64,000 bases of DNA from Mytilisepta virgata (GCA_028015205.1 CM051513.1:46380841-46444840); one strand, 5' to 3'. Shown: positions 12,601 through 22,375, counted from the first letter of the stretch. The notes: a model not told the origin generated them from the sequence alone. Translations and numbers: made by a program.

Positions 12601-15600
12601 TGACATACTAATAAAAGCACCCAACGAAGTGAATTAAAGAAATAAAAATATTTCGAACATTAAGGTGTGTCCCTTTTTCGGCCCCTTATATCTTTAAAAT
12701 GGTAAGAGAAAGTGAAAAATGAATCTTAAAAAAGTATTCACATTCCATCAAAAACCAAAAATCAGGAAAAAAAAATTAAACAATTTACACCGAATTATCA
12801 AAAAACCTTTAATGACCCCCAGAAAAAAAAACGGAAGAGGCCAGATTTCCCAAAATCAATCTCAACCTGTACTTTTTATGGGGGACCATTGTTGTAGAAT
12901 ATTATAAGGAAAGGTCTCAGATAAGAAGATTTTACTAGAAAATCGGGATAATACCGCCAAAATCGGGATAGTTGGCAGGTCTGTCCCAGGAGCCTGTATC
13001 GCTCACCTGGACTGTGTCCATCTTGACTGGTAGTCTGGAACATTGCTGTAAAGATCCAATTGTCTCACTGACACTGGTTTCAAACATTGAAGATCATTCT
13101 GTGAACTTTCCCATTAGGTCATATGTTAAACTAAGTTCCGGTCTAGAGCCAAGTTGTTTCAGACAAGAAGATTTAAAGTAAATTTCCCATAGGGTCCTAT
13201 GTTAAAATAAGTTTGGTTCTGGCGGCATCTTGGATGACGGGCGAGGTCATCGGATATCTAAGGACCATTGCTGCCAACTTTTGTTCCAATTGGCCAAGTT
13301 GTTTCAGACAAGAAGATCGTTAAGTGAATTTTACCATAGGGTCCTATTTTAAACTAAGTTTGGCTCTGGCGGCCATCTTGGATATACTTCTGAAAGAGGA
13401 TCACCTAAGGACCATTGCTGCCAAGTTTTTTTCCAATTGGCCAAGTGGTTTCAGACAAGATCTTTTAGTAAATTTCCCATAGGGTCCTATATTAAACTAA
13501 GTTCGGATGACAGGCAGGGTAATTGGATATAATTCTGAAAGAGGACCACCGAAGGACCATTGCTGCCAAGTTTTGTTCCAATTGATCAATATAGGGTTAT
13601 TGCAAGAATACTGGGAAATATTGTCGTGAGTAGAATGTAATATTGCTCGAGCTTGTGAGTGCAATATAATATTCTTCAAGGCAAATTTTTCCCAGTTTCG
13701 TGCAAAAATCCTTTTATTGTATGGCAACACCACCAAGATCACGGAAATAAGAAAAAAAAAAAGCTATCAAAGACATTGTCCTTACAATGCAATATTGCTC
13801 TCCGTGCTATATTGGCGAATATTGCACACAAACTTTTGGGAATATAACGTTGCTATACAATAAAAGATAGTTACATAATCTTAGTTTAGTATTATTTACA
13901 GTTCTTCTGATATATGATGCTTTTAATGCATCTATACAATCTAATAAATTTTTAGACAGTCCTGTACTAATATATTTCTGTAAAGCAAATTCGAACTTGA
14001 TGTGTGTATTGCAGCAATAAATATTTTGTATATATTATTGTTTAGGGGCAAGCTGAAGCCTGCATCTGGGTGCAGGATTTTCTCACTGCGTAGAAGCCCC
14101 AAAGGTAGCCATGAGCTGTTTTCTGCTCTTTGGTCGGGATTGTTGTCTCTTTGACACATTCCCCGTTTCCATTCTCTATTCTATTTGTCTATAGATGTTT
14201 AAAAAAATTTGGCAAACTCAACTTAAAAATACAGACACCAAAATAGGAAGGCAATGCATATAACCTGTCACCTAGGGTGAGGGAAACCCTTCTCCCAGAC
14301 GTTCTGACTGGTGTTTTAAGAAGGAATGGTTTGAGGAGTATACTCATGATAATTTACCTACACAGGTCTATCTGATGAACCCTGTATGTCGTAAAATCTG
14401 TGATCATTTTTAAGACTTTCCCATATCTTGTTGTTATGATAACACCTCTGTTACCATAGTAATCATAATATTCTTCTTGGTACACTGTATAACTTTTCTA
14501 AAAGCAGAAAAAAAAATTAGGCCTTTAGGTATATATGTTTTCTTGAAATTATTTCACCTTTTAACAAGAATTTCTATATACAGTGTATGTTTTAAGTTCA
14601 AATGTTTATGTCTGCAGAATGTTGGCTTATTGATCCATATCCTAACATTTTCTTTATTAGAAAGGAAATGGTACATATTTTTTGTGAAAACTGTAGAAAT
14701 CTGTCCTTTTATAAAATGAGTGCCACAGGCAATGGTAAACCTCTTATAATGTAGTTTAGGGTACTATGTTCTATTACTGATGTGAACATTTTAATCTGAG
14801 CTTACCAGTAATACCTCCAGTTATCATATATGTATATGTATCAGAAATTTATTATTGTGATTTTGTCATTTGAGACCAAAATGCGATTTTAATTTTTGCA
14901 TTAAGAAAAATCCTGCTTCATTCATATAAAAAATTCTATATATTGAGAAAAATCCCGCTTCATTCATATAAAAAATTCTAAAATGCGAGTTTAAATTGTG
15001 GTTACAACCATGTCACATTTTTCACAATAATAAAAACATCACAATAATTTCCTATTTGCATTATATGTCTTTCAATAATTCTTCAATGCTTGTTCATAGT
15101 ATTCATCTGGAAATGCCAGAAACTACTTTCGACAAGAATAAACCTATGTGAAATCTCATCTTAAGGGTTTATCCAATGAAAAGCATGTTTATTATGTATT
15201 AGAAATGCAGCCTTTTCATTAAATTTTCATGTAATTACTTTTAACGTCTTGGAAAATATCTTAACAAAAGTTTGAAAAAACAACTGTCCTTCCTGTTATC
15301 ATAAGAATCTTAATGTATTTTTGTTGACTTAATTCTGACAAAATTAATCTTTTGCCGAAAGAAGCATATCATGGAAACAAAAATTAAGATAATGAAGGCA
15401 TGTATACCTGGTATACACATGCCATAACAATTTTAGAAGAATTTCATCTAGACCTAACAGATCATGAAAATTTTGATAAACCTTTTCATAATATAAAAAA
15501 TAATTTGAAACGTCTATTAGACACATTGTAGGAGATAAATATAAAGAACAAATAATGTTAAAGCTATCAAACCTAACCAATGAATCGAAATTCTTTTTAT

Positions 15601-16861
15601 ATAATAAAACAGATAGAGACCAAATTTGAACTGGAAAACTATCTATTAAAAGAATCAAGTGTTAAAAATAGACAATTTTTTACCAAATTTAGTGTTAGTG
15701 AGCATAGATACTTTTAATATAGAGATAGGGAGATATAAAAATATTTTCAGAGAAAAAAGATTATGTACTGTGTGTAGAGAAATTGAGGACGAATACCACT
15801 TTTTCCTTTACTGCAATATAAATAAACAACTTAGACAAGTTTTGTTCCAAAAACTTCAATTAAGTCAAAATATTGACATTAACAATAAATTAGAATATAT
15901 CAAACAAATATTAAACCCTAAATTCTGAAATTAGAACTCTTGCCACGTTTGTGATTTGATAAAGCAGTCATTGGCACTACAAAAATAGGGTCCACATCAG
16001 TTCAAAGTACAGTACATAATATTACATAGTTCACAGAATTTATTGTATGTTGAATTATAATTGCTTACATGTTCATTTTGTTTGTATTGCTGTCAATTTT
16101 GTATGTCATGTTTGTATTGCATTGACTCCGATGGGTGTATTTCTTGCAAATAAAGTTCTTCATAAAAGATGTCCTCGGTAAAGTCATACCTCTGGATTTA
16201 AATGCACCATATTTTAATCTAATAATAAAAGCAGCTTTCACAAAAATATATATTTAAAAAGTGACACACAGGTACAGTTTGTAAATTATTGTGCATTATT
16301 ACATTGAGTGTGGTGAAATACCTGGATTTCCGAGTGAAATCAATTCGATAATTCACCCAGTGAAATCAAAAGTCATATTTCACTGTAGGAAGTGACATAA
16401 CAATAATCGTTGCCAACAGCATTGCTATACAATGGTCGATGCATAATCATATGAAATCATAATCCCTTGTATTTTCTTGTTAAAATTTCTGAATACATGG
16501 AATATTTCAATGTAATAAACAGAATAACTAATCTTGAAATTTGAATACCAAAGATCTAGAACTCATGACCGAAAAATACCAATTATTCACTCGTGCGCTA
16601 TGCGCACTCGTGAATTAATGTGTTGTTCGGTAACTCGTTGTAGATTGTTAGGTATTCGCATTTCAAGATTAGTTATACTATATATTATATGATGAAACCC
16701 ACCTGAAGAATATTAGCTTCAAATATAGCATGAAACTGGTTAGGCAAGGTTGGTACTGGTTTCCTGCTGAAATCTGACACCGGTGATTTATTACATAGGC
16801 TGTTATCTGGATCATTACCGTTCACTTGTGTCATTAATAGCAACTTTATGAAAATAATCAT
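4727..16861 (-). CDS. Secreted/membrane protein of animal LolA-like type, 5' four exons (partial)
   Basis: The model is complement(join(4731..4948, 11968..12119, 14362..14497, 16703..16861)), running 5' to 3' from 16861. Phases agree at every junction: 0, then 1, then 0. Exon 1 opens with a hydrophobic signal peptide (MIIFIKLLLMTQVNG). The joined product then reads PTLPNQFHAIFEANILQ, an EEYYDYYGNRG segment, SGKCVVKDL, and in exon 4 VRGISADYWTTCLHVEDL followed by FYFSQ and IPLRATIKGQG. This order (P.LP.QF, EYYD..N, a Cys, VRGI..D.W..C, YFS, P.RA...G) is what I know from uncharacterised animal extracellular proteins predicted to contain a LolA-like lipoprotein-binding fold. The family call is from memory. 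The donor of exon 4 may be at 4731 (GTACGT) or 4727 (GTATGT, phase 0). The 3' part is not found and probably lies left of the window. About 221 codons are visible. The introns hold a whole pogo-like transposon and an inverted minisatellite. Confidence 0.75.
4731..4948 (-). CDS. LolA-like gene, exon 4
   Basis: The acceptor is TTTTTTTAAG| and the exon enters in phase 0 with VRGISADYWTTC, the most family-like stretch of the protein. FYFSQ and IPLRATIKGQG follow. The donor is either GAA|GTACGT (end 4731) or TAC|GTATGT (end 4727). Reading on without splicing meets a stop at 4682. Confidence 0.7.
4979..6802. repeat. Composite dispersed repeat with 167-bp tandem units
   Basis: The block is bounded by 'AGCCTGTATCGCTCACCTGG' on the left and 'GGGTCAGGTGAGCTAATA' on the right. 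Inside, the phrase 'AAGAAGATTTTT' recurs at about 5221, 5389, 5556, 5722, 5889 and 6055, a period of 166-168 bp. Each unit also carries 'GGCGGCCATCTTGGTTGACA' and 'CCTATGTTAAACTAAGTTCG'-type text. Short ORFs here (5309-5491, 5960-6391) are repeat artefacts. Confidence 0.85.
6825..7313. mobile_element. pogo/Tigger-like MITE
   Basis: The left end is TA|CAGTGGAACCTCTGTAAAC. The right end, reverse-complemented, is TA|CTCCACTAAAACCCTCTGAA. The two match imperfectly as terminal inverted repeats (core AACCTCTG.AAAC). The flanking TA dinucleotides at 6823-6824 and 7314-7315 fit the TA duplication of the Tc1/mariner/pogo group. There is no coding capacity. Confidence 0.6.
7988..8640 (-). pseudogene. 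DDE_1 (pogo/jerky-type) transposase, C-terminal remnant
   Basis: Reading from about 8640 the frame gives TNFILGEFLPPQLIYGGKT, THSENHWANAKTQMEYI, then ALCIFDVFRAQMGEEF and LQPLDVSVQKAVKNHL. These are hallmarks of DDE_1 transposases: an Asp in the FDVF strand and the LQPLD motif. An in-frame TAA at 8150-8152 interrupts it. The frame continues LKPLSAKWIVQMFQHIKNNP to the natural stop at 7988. The 5' side stops where the nested repeat begins. It is a dead copy. Confidence 0.85.
8641..9705 (+). repeat. Nested dispersed element with about 190-bp internal repeats
   Basis: It begins TTCCGCGGAACCCAGTGTCT and ends after a GCC/GAC trinucleotide run and GGAATGTAGGATCGCTATGT. Between these are four to five copies of an approximately 190-bp unit ('CTTTAACCACAGAGTGAATG' at about 9006, 9194, 9384, 9576). 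A second copy of the element lies reversed at 49768-50160. It splits the pogo-like transposon. Confidence 0.75.
10002..10323 (-). pseudogene. pogo-like transposase, N-terminal exon
   Basis: From the ATG at 10323 it reads MSILHFFKPKKK, a Ser/Pro-rich linker, then KYITFSPKDRAEIGKYCSQN, which resembles the N-terminal DNA-binding start of bivalve DDE_1 elements. It ends at a strong donor, CTCTCAG|GTATGTT. The antisense ORF at 9968-10348 is a shadow. The next exon is not recognisable, so the gene cannot be functional here. Confidence 0.7.
10990..11885. repeat. 27-bp minisatellite arranged as a large inverted repeat
   Basis: From 10990 to about 11390 the unit CAGACCTGCTGACCTTTGGT + CCTCACA repeats about 14 times. 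From about 11400 to 11885 the reverse complement of the same unit repeats about as often, with spacers such as 'TATCAGTTGATACAAAGG'. Because 27 is a multiple of three, long ORFs appear in several frames on both strands. None is a gene. Confidence 0.9.
11968..12119 (-). CDS. LolA-like gene, exon 3
   Basis: Exon 3 is 152 nt, with acceptor ATATTACAG| and donor CACAAAG|GTAGAG. It enters in phase 1 and leaves in phase 0. Fifty full codons include SGKCVVKDLRHM and end FNETYLGTTK. A different frame of the same DNA gives a short decoy ORF (12020-12217). The inverted 27-bp minisatellite starts within about 90 bases of the donor. Confidence 0.75.
12360..12950. repeat. Unclassified AT-rich dispersed repeat
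   Basis: Related phrases ('CCCCTTATATCT' and 'CCCCCTATATCTCAAAAACT', 'TTTTTGACATACTA') recur at about 200-250 bp spacing. No gene is visible. The ORF at 12719-12907 is low complexity. Confidence 0.4.
12960..13590. repeat. Second block of the 'CCATCTTGG' repeat family
   Basis: It starts at 'AGCCTGTATCGCTCACCTGG', as does the block at 4979, and carries about four units with 'TTTCAGACAAGAAGAT' and 'CCATAGGGTCCTAT'. The units are shorter and more diverged than in the 4979-6802 block. Confidence 0.8.
13594..13712. repeat. Imperfect single hairpin, 119 bp
   Basis: The inner arms GAATGTAATATTGC and GCAATATAATATTC flank the tip TCGAGCTTGTGAGT. Outer arms (CTGGGAAATATTG and AAATTTTTCCCAG) continue the pairing. 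It is one of four similar hairpins in the window (see findings). Confidence 0.7.
14035..14189 (+). repeat. Abundant dispersed repeat (GCCTGCATCTGGGTGCAGG core), copy 1
   Basis: It runs from 'ATTGTTTAGGGGCAAGCTGA' to 'CCGTTTCCATTCTCTATTCT'. Related copies lie at 30421-30482, 32606-32900, 35392-35575 and 50864-51189, in both orientations. The element type is unknown to me. The short minus-strand ORF at 13941-14159 comes from it. Confidence 0.8.
14362..14497 (-). CDS. LolA-like gene, exon 2
   Basis: Exon 2 is 136 nt, entering in phase 0 after a pyrimidine-rich acceptor (TTCTGCTTTTAG). It reads KSYTVYQEEYYDYYGNRG and then a basic, hydrophobic strand. I place the donor at T|GTAGGT (14361), because this gives phase 1, which exon 3 needs. 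A second donor four bases on (AG|GTAAAT) would break the frame. Confidence 0.7.
15420..16175 (+). pseudogene. LINE reverse-transcriptase ORF, 3' end (CR1/jockey-like), decayed
   Basis: In changing frames the plus strand gives ITILEEFHLDLTDHENFDKP, then FNIEIGRYKNIFREKRLCTV and CREIEDEYHFFLYCN. This is the Cys/His tail that ends many molluscan non-LTR retrotransposon polyproteins (RYKNI.RE.R.C..C.EIEDEYHF...C). Frameshifts and stops break it. A 3' tail with a terminal 'TTCTTGCAAATAAAGTTCTT' follows. A related tail occurs in the LINE at 42835-44172. Confidence 0.8.
16525..16675. repeat. Single hairpin, 151 bp, tip GCGCTATGCGC
   Basis: Two 74-nt arms (16525-16598 and 16602-16675) begin and end with TAACTAATCTTGAAAT and its complement, and meet at GCGC-TAT-GCGC. 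Pairing is roughly three quarters by eye. It lies just upstream (27 bases by position) of exon 1 of the LolA-like gene on its 3' side, inside intron 1. Confidence 0.75.
16703..16861 (-). CDS. LolA-like gene, exon 1 (signal peptide)
   Basis: Exon 1 has 53 codons from the ATG at 16861-16859, phase 0 at its end. The donor is CTTCAG|GTGGGT. An upstream in-frame TTG at 16867 is not a credible start. The signal peptide is followed by a Cys (SLCNKSP) and the PTLPNQF motif. Confidence 0.75.
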
Positions 16862-17072
16862 TTTCAATTCAAGACATTATGTTACCTGAAACAGAGTTAA
16901 AAAGTTAAAAATTTTACTTTTATTTATCTTCTATTTGACAGCTCTGTAAAAAGGTATGGTAGGTAGGGTAACTGAAACCACACGTTTTTTTTTATTATTT
17001 AGCCGAACTACCTAACTGCTGGAGAAATGCCTTACATAATGTAAGATAATTATAGTGGTAAAGTGTCATTAA

Positions 17073-17463
17073 GGATGTTCGCTGGTCATGTTTTTGAATT
17101 TTTGTCAGATGTTCAGGATCATCTGGTTTGATCCATTTGAATGCCATAAATTATTTTTTCCGCTAACACCCATTTTTCTTTTCAGAAATCCTTTGTTTGT
17201 AGAATAATAAGCTATTTCTAAAAATCTTATAAAATCCTTGTTATTATTTCATGGTTTTTGAGAAATAAAACATGTCAATGATAAAGCTATGTAAAATCAA
17301 GAGAGCATATTTTTCCCGCCAAATTTTCAATGGCTTATATCTTGAAAACAAGCACACGGACCTATAATTATTTTTCGCTCTTTTAGTTCCTTTATTTATC
17401 CACTATCAATATTTACCAGTGTTATAAAAAGTTTGTTATTCTGAAACTGACTAGCGAACATCC
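17073..17463. mobile_element. MITE family A, copy 1 (TTAA-flanked)
   Basis: The ends are TTAA|GGATGTTCGCTGGTC and GACTAGCGAACATCC|TTAA, with TTAA on each side (17069-17072, 17464-17467). It is about 390 bp and has no ORF. Copies 2-4 are at 44178, 57283 and 59206. TTAA duplication is typical of piggyBac-like elements, although a TA duplication within TTAA cannot be excluded. Confidence 0.8.
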
Positions 17464-17627
17464 TTAATATAACATATATTCTTAGGATATGAAATTAAAG
17501 GCAATACTTTATCAGAGTCATTCATGCATTTAATGGAGGTCAAAGTGACCCAAATTTTGTTGATCTGTGTTCAGTGTCATAAGAGGATTGCAGTGGTGTA
17601 AAATCATTGATATTTAAATCAATAAAA

Positions 17628-17775
17628 ATATTCTATTCTATTCTATTCTATTCTATTGATATGTCTTAATAGATTTCTGAGAAATGGACCTAAACCATTT
17701 TCCAGTCATATAGTTTGATATTCCTGAATTCCCCCGTCTCAATCATCCCCCCCCCCCCCCCCCCCCCCCCCCCAT
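17628..17775. repeat. (TTCTA)n microsatellite and poly-C tract
   Basis: About six TTCTA units lie at 17628-17656, and an uninterrupted C run of about 28 bases ends near 17774, followed by a short CA run. The text between them ('TAGATTTCTGAGAAATGGAC') reappears reverse-complemented near 26286-26320, so this is the edge of a dispersed repeat. Confidence 0.85.
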
Positions 17776-18650
17776 TTACACACACACACTTGATTTTTGA
17801 CTAAATTCTTCATCTTATTTTCATGAATGAGCCTACATTTGTAGTTTGAAATTAGAAATTAGCAAGTTTGCATAAACACTTTTATAACATATGGTCACAG
17901 GACTTGGTCATGGCTTAATCAGTTAATTAAGCCACTTTAATTTCAATCTACTTTTTATTTTAAGTGTCTTTTGTTTTCTTAGTTTTCTTAGAAATTTTGG
18001 TGTTTCTTCTCTTTTTCTTCAAGCAGACTTCAGACTACAGTGCCATACATTGTTCTGTTCAATCATTCGAACCATGGACCGCCTGTTACTAAAATATCGC
18101 CAAAGAAAACTTACACAAAACTGTGAGAATTTCTGGCTTTCTTAAAACGGAGAACGGATTGTCCACAGGCGTGATTTACTAATTAACAAAGCGTAAGTCG
18201 GTTGCAGAACTTTTTATACCGGAAAAATAGTCATCTGCAATAAAAAGTTTACGATTAATTGAATTAAACCTTGATTATAGATTTTGTTATTATTCCGATT
18301 TGAAATAGGGCCTTTTTAGATCGGCAGAGTCTGAAAATTCAGAAAGGAAGACCGTGGAATTCCCGTAAATGTCCCGTAATGTAGAAGGTTTTGTCTTTTA
18401 TGTTCATTTTAACCCTTATAGTAATTTGTACCAGGCATATATGAAACGCAAATATATCATTTTTAAATAGATATTTGATATGCCATTTATACAGTATAAT
18501 CTAGATTTTTGTTGGACATTTATAAAAAGATGTTTGTAGTAGTTTGTGTTGCCCGGAATGAGAAGATGTTGTGACGGTATATTGTTTTTTAAATTATTGC
18601 ATTACTTCCGCTGTAAACAAAATCACCTGGTTCAACTTTTTATTGAAAGC

Positions 18651-19502
18651 ATGGGATTTAACTTGAATTTTCTAAAATTCCATACAAAGAATGCAACTGA
18701 GACTGCTTTATTTTATATTTTTTGGTTAGGTGGATTGTTTTTAATTTGGTATGAAGCTTTCCACATTCTTCCGCATTATGTCAAAAAAGGTGTTACCACC
18801 GACGGGATGCAAAATTTACATTTGTTTTTCGTGGTATGGTTTGCCGTTAATATTTACGGAAATATGTATAAACTGGTGACAGTTGATATAACGGGAAGGA
18901 ACATTATTTCACCGTCCGGAGATGCACCGAAAGGTTGGAAATTTTGTCCAATATGCGTGAAAAACTCACCAGAAAGATCACACCACTGTCCTGTGTGCAA
19001 TGTTTGTGTTTTGAAGCGGGATCATCATTGTTTCTTTGCCGCTCGTTGTATTGGTTATAACAACCACCGCTATTATATGGCTTTGGTAATTTACATATCT
19101 ATAGCTGCTATTTATGCAAATATATTCAATATTGAATTTGTAAGAGACGTTAAAGGAGAAATGAGTTCCCTAAAAGTGATTTCGTTTCTTCTACCACACG
19201 TTGGATTTTTATTTGGTTCCGACGATTTTTATATAACCTCAATAACAGTTCTGACATTTGCTGGATTTTTGTTAATGGTTCTGTTTCTATGGTTACTAGG
19301 AATTCAGATTGTACAAATATATCATGGTCAAACGAAGTATGAAGCCAAAAAAGGCATAACAATTTACAATGTTGGACTTAAAAAAATTCTGTCAGAAATA
19401 GGAGGGAAGTACTGGTATCTTATTTGGATATCACCATGGATACCGTCTCGTCTGCCGGGAGACGGGGTGACTTTTGAAAAATATGAAACGAAAGAAATTT
19501 GA
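18651..19502 (+). CDS. ZDHHC24-like: DHHC palmitoyltransferase, ZDHHC24-like
   Basis: The protein is a 283-residue integral membrane S-acyltransferase that attaches palmitate to cysteines of target proteins. The cysteine-rich domain reads CPICVKNSPERSHHCPVCNV, then RDHHCFFAARCIGYNNHRYY, holding the zinc-binding Cys/His residues and the catalytic DHHC. Hydrophobic segments flank it: two before (ALFYIFWLGGLFLIWY; a second at LHLFFVVWFAVNIYG) and two after (MALVIYISIAAIYANIF; a strongly hydrophobic stretch near residues 205-225). I chose the ATG at 18651 because it gives the length expected of the ZDHHC24 group. An in-frame ATG at 18558 would add 31 residues without hydrophobic or motif content. 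No intron is seen. A polyadenylation signal AATAAA is at 19547-19552. Known family: DHHC enzymes. Which subtype is an inference from length and the CFFAARC context. Confidence 0.88.
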   Translation: MGFNLNFLKFHTKNATETALFYIFWLGGLFLIWYEAFHILPHYVKKGVTTDGMQNLHLFFVVWFAVNIYGNMYKLVTVDITGRNIISPSGDAPKGWKFCPICVKNSPERSHHCPVCNVCVLKRDHHCFFAARCIGYNNHRYYMALVIYISIAAIYANIFNIEFVRDVKGEMSSLKVISFLLPHVGFLFGSDDFYITSITVLTFAGFLLMVLFLWLLGIQIVQIYHGQTKYEAKKGITIYNVGLKKILSEIGGKYWYLIWISPWIPSRLPGDGVTFEKYETKEI

Positions 19503-19546
19503 CGTTGTGGACAACATTTTTCGTTTTGAAGTTCTTTTGGCCCAAC

Positions 19547-19552
19547 AATAAA
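19547..19552 (+). terminator. Polyadenylation signal of the DHHC gene
   Basis: AATAAA lies 44 bases after the stop codon. Others downstream (for example near 19810) may also be used. Confidence 0.55.
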
Positions 19553-20111
19553 ACAAATATTTTTACTAATTTTCATGGATACAGGGTCATGCTTTTTCAT
19601 TTATAAAAATTAATATACATTTATTTTAAATCTTTGTAGATTTTTCACAGAAAGTCAATAATTGTTTTCTTGGAAGGTTAATTTTTCTGGGTAAATTTTA
19701 TATAGTAATGTTATGTACCATACATGATGTATTTTTGATATATCTTTTTCAGGTTTCTTAATGATTGTTAAACATTTTTAAAACTGTAATTTTTATATTT
19801 TTGCTTTTAAATAAAATTCTTAATGTAAAGGTACGTGTGTATGGATTTGAAATTTTCCTCCTGGCTTTAAATAATCACAGTGTGTGTAATAAGGAAAGTA
19901 TAATTTGTCCAGATGCAGTAACAAAAATTCCAGCAAAGTTTTTAATACTTGATATTACAGTGACATCTTCAAAACTGAGAAAATTTTCTCAGCGCGCACG
20001 TATACTGCAAATTCAAGTCTTCTGCATACTAACATCGAAATCAAGAGAAACTGAAATGTCGCGCTAATTAACTTGAAACGGCAAAGGTCATGTGCCGTTA
20101 GGATACTATAA

Positions 20112-20251
20112 GTTATCATGCTTTGACCCAACTAACATGATTATTTAGACAGTGTCGAAAATTGTTGAACGGTGAGGGCGAAAGCCCGAACCGTTCAACA
20201 ATTTTCTACACTGTCTAAATAATCATGCTAGTTGGGTCAAAGCATGATAAC
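20112..20251. repeat. Near-perfect single hairpin, 140 bp, GGGCGAAAGCCC tip
   Basis: Arms 20112-20173 and 20190-20251 are both 62 nt, and I count 60 matches of 62 (mismatches near TAACATG/TAGCATG and TGTCGAA/TGTAGAA). The 16-nt tip itself contains GGGC-GAAA-GCCC, so a transcript would fold into one very long stem closed by a GNRA-like tetraloop. Confidence 0.95.
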
Positions 20252-20866
20252 ATTTTTGTGCGGTTATGCTAACCGTATTGAGTATATAATTAATTAAACG
20301 TTAAACACACAAATGTCCTAGATTTCACTTCGCAAAATTCACATTTTTACTCCGCCCACTGACCGCGTGTTTGACCCTCACTCTTAATGTGTATGCTCCG
20401 CCCACTGATCGTGTAACCTGATGATCTACTGATTTTCCATGTAGCGCATAGTTGATGTGTTTTTATGCCAACTAAAGTATAATAAATATATTTTATTTGA
20501 ATTGCTCTAGATCGATAAAGCCCTGGATTGCGTCATGCATGTATAGATGTCAACCAGTGGAATTTTCCATTCGCCGACCGGTTAACAGACCAACTTGCCT
20601 TATGTAGGGCAATACACTAAGGTTATCACAAGACAGCGTGTTCCTTACTTTGTTCTTTTTATAGCACACATGATTTAAGGTCAACAGGTTGAGCACACAT
20701 GATTAAAGGTCAACATATTACAACGCGATTGCTGGTTGGCTACAGGCACATGTTTTGTAAGAAGTTTTCTTTTTGGGGGCAATTTGATTGGGTTGTGTAT
20801 GGCGAACATGGTTATTTAGCAGATGGCTAGGCAGCCAGTAGAATTCAACTGCATAACCGTACAAAA
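20252..20866. mobile_element. Possible element with TTTTGTGCGGTTATGC terminal repeats
   Basis: TTTTTGTGCGGTTATGC (from 20252) pairs with GCATAACCGTACAAAA (about 20849-20865). The interior has no ORF. The left end abuts the 140-bp hairpin. I do not see a convincing target duplication. Confidence 0.4.
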
Positions 20867-21232
20867 CGTTTTCAGGTGGCGACCCATTACGTTACTACTT
20901 AACGTTTTCTAATAGATAAAATATTTTGTATAGCCCCATTTTTAAGTGGACTTCCAACGGGAAATAAAATCTGTTATTAGTTGACGAGGTACATTTTTGT
21001 ACGGTACGGCGACGACGGAGCTTGGGAGAATTTGTGTTGGTATGCAGCTTCGGCTCCAAACGATAATGAAGGACAGGCAGTTGTTTTATGTGTTTCTTGT
21101 TTTAAACATAAAGCCTTCAAAAACCTACCTGCAACGAAACTTCATTCCACATCATTGCCGAACTGAGAGCATTTGACCCCAAAAAAAATGGTTTCAAATG
21201 ACATACACATGTTAAAAACTCTATAATAAGGT

Positions 21233-21389
21233 TTGTTTGTTTGTTTGTTTAGTTGGGGTTTAACGCCGTTTTCAGCACATTTGGCTATTTCGCGGCGGCC
21301 AGTTTTTATTGGTGGAGGAAGCCGGAGTACCCGGAGAGAACCACCGACCTTCGGTAGGAAAATTGGCAATCCTTGTCAATTAAGATCGG
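21233..21389 (-). mobile_element. SINE family 2, 5'-truncated copy
   Basis: Minus-strand SINE body ('CTCCGGGTACTCCGGCTTCC', then 'ACTGGCCGCCGCGAAATAGC') with its AAACAAA tail at the plus-strand left side. Target duplication CTATAATAAGGT at 21221-21232 and 21390-21401. The tRNA-like head is missing, so reverse transcription stopped early. Confidence 0.9.
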
Positions 21390-21409
21390 CTATAATAAGG
21401 TCAAATATT

Positions 21410-22370
21410 ATATAATATACTATTGAGAAATGTAAGGATATATATGGGAACTCTTCATAACACTACAAATCCACAATTATTTAACGACGAATGACCCATA
21501 TGTGTGTATTTCTGTAAGAAGTTAATAATAAGACTAATTTGAGGTCTAATTTCTGGCATTCATGTGCCAGTAATATTCTTTTATCAGGGAGAAGTTGCTG
21601 TTATCCGTTAGGAAATTTTAGGATCGTCATCACGAACTGATTGACCGTTACAGTGTTCCAATATCTAAGATGATGTTGGACCTGTTCCCACTGTCGTAAT
21701 ATTTCATGTGCCTCCACCGATTTGTGTCTTCCATCGGATTGACTTTGTTGAACTTCACATCGGGTGTCGTACATGTATATGGAACAGGAACTGCTTACCC
21801 TTCCGGAATACCTGGGTTCACTCCTGGTTTGTATAGGAGTTCGTGTTGTTCATTGTTTTTTTAGTTTTCTGTGTTTATTTGTTGTGCTTGTGGTTGTTCA
21901 TTTGTCTTCTCGGGTTTGTCTGTCCAATGGGTTACGTTTTTTTTATTTGCTCCTTAGGTATATTTGTTCTTTCTATTATACACCAAATTCACAATTCAAT
22001 TCAACATTACAAAACGGATATACATAAGTCAATACGTGATATGTTACAAATATACAATATACACATATATGCAACAGAGACTAGAGGGGCACCGGCGATC
22101 ACCCTAAAAAACTTTCATTACTGTGCTCCTTGGTAGTCATTTTTAAAAGGACAAACGTCACTTAAGAATATATTTCAAATCAGTTAGAATTTAATGACAC
22201 AATTAATTAACAAATATATATAAACAACTGCATGATAAATGACAAATTCCGTAAAGCCCCATGGGAGTCTCATTTGCGGTTGATTTTTAGAAGTGGGTGA
22301 CTGATGGTACTTGAAATTACAGTAAGAGTTTTGTACTAGTTTTTATTATTAAAAACTCAAGGAAAGTATT
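21410..22370. other. No gene recognised; probably degraded repeat
   Basis: Hydrophobic ORFs at 21764-22136 have no recognised domain and are rich in Phe, Leu and Val from T-rich DNA. I see nothing else supportable. Confidence 0.4.
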
Positions 22371-22375
22371 CGGAA

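Noticed and set aside
17747..17774. Sequencing gap or artefact at the poly-C tract
   Set aside because: Cannot be decided from sequence; similar G-runs at several loci, including conserved ones in MITEs, suggest most are real.
21764..22136. Hydrophobic ORFs as a membrane protein
   Set aside because: Composition follows T-rich DNA; two overlapping frames are open, with no start context or domain.
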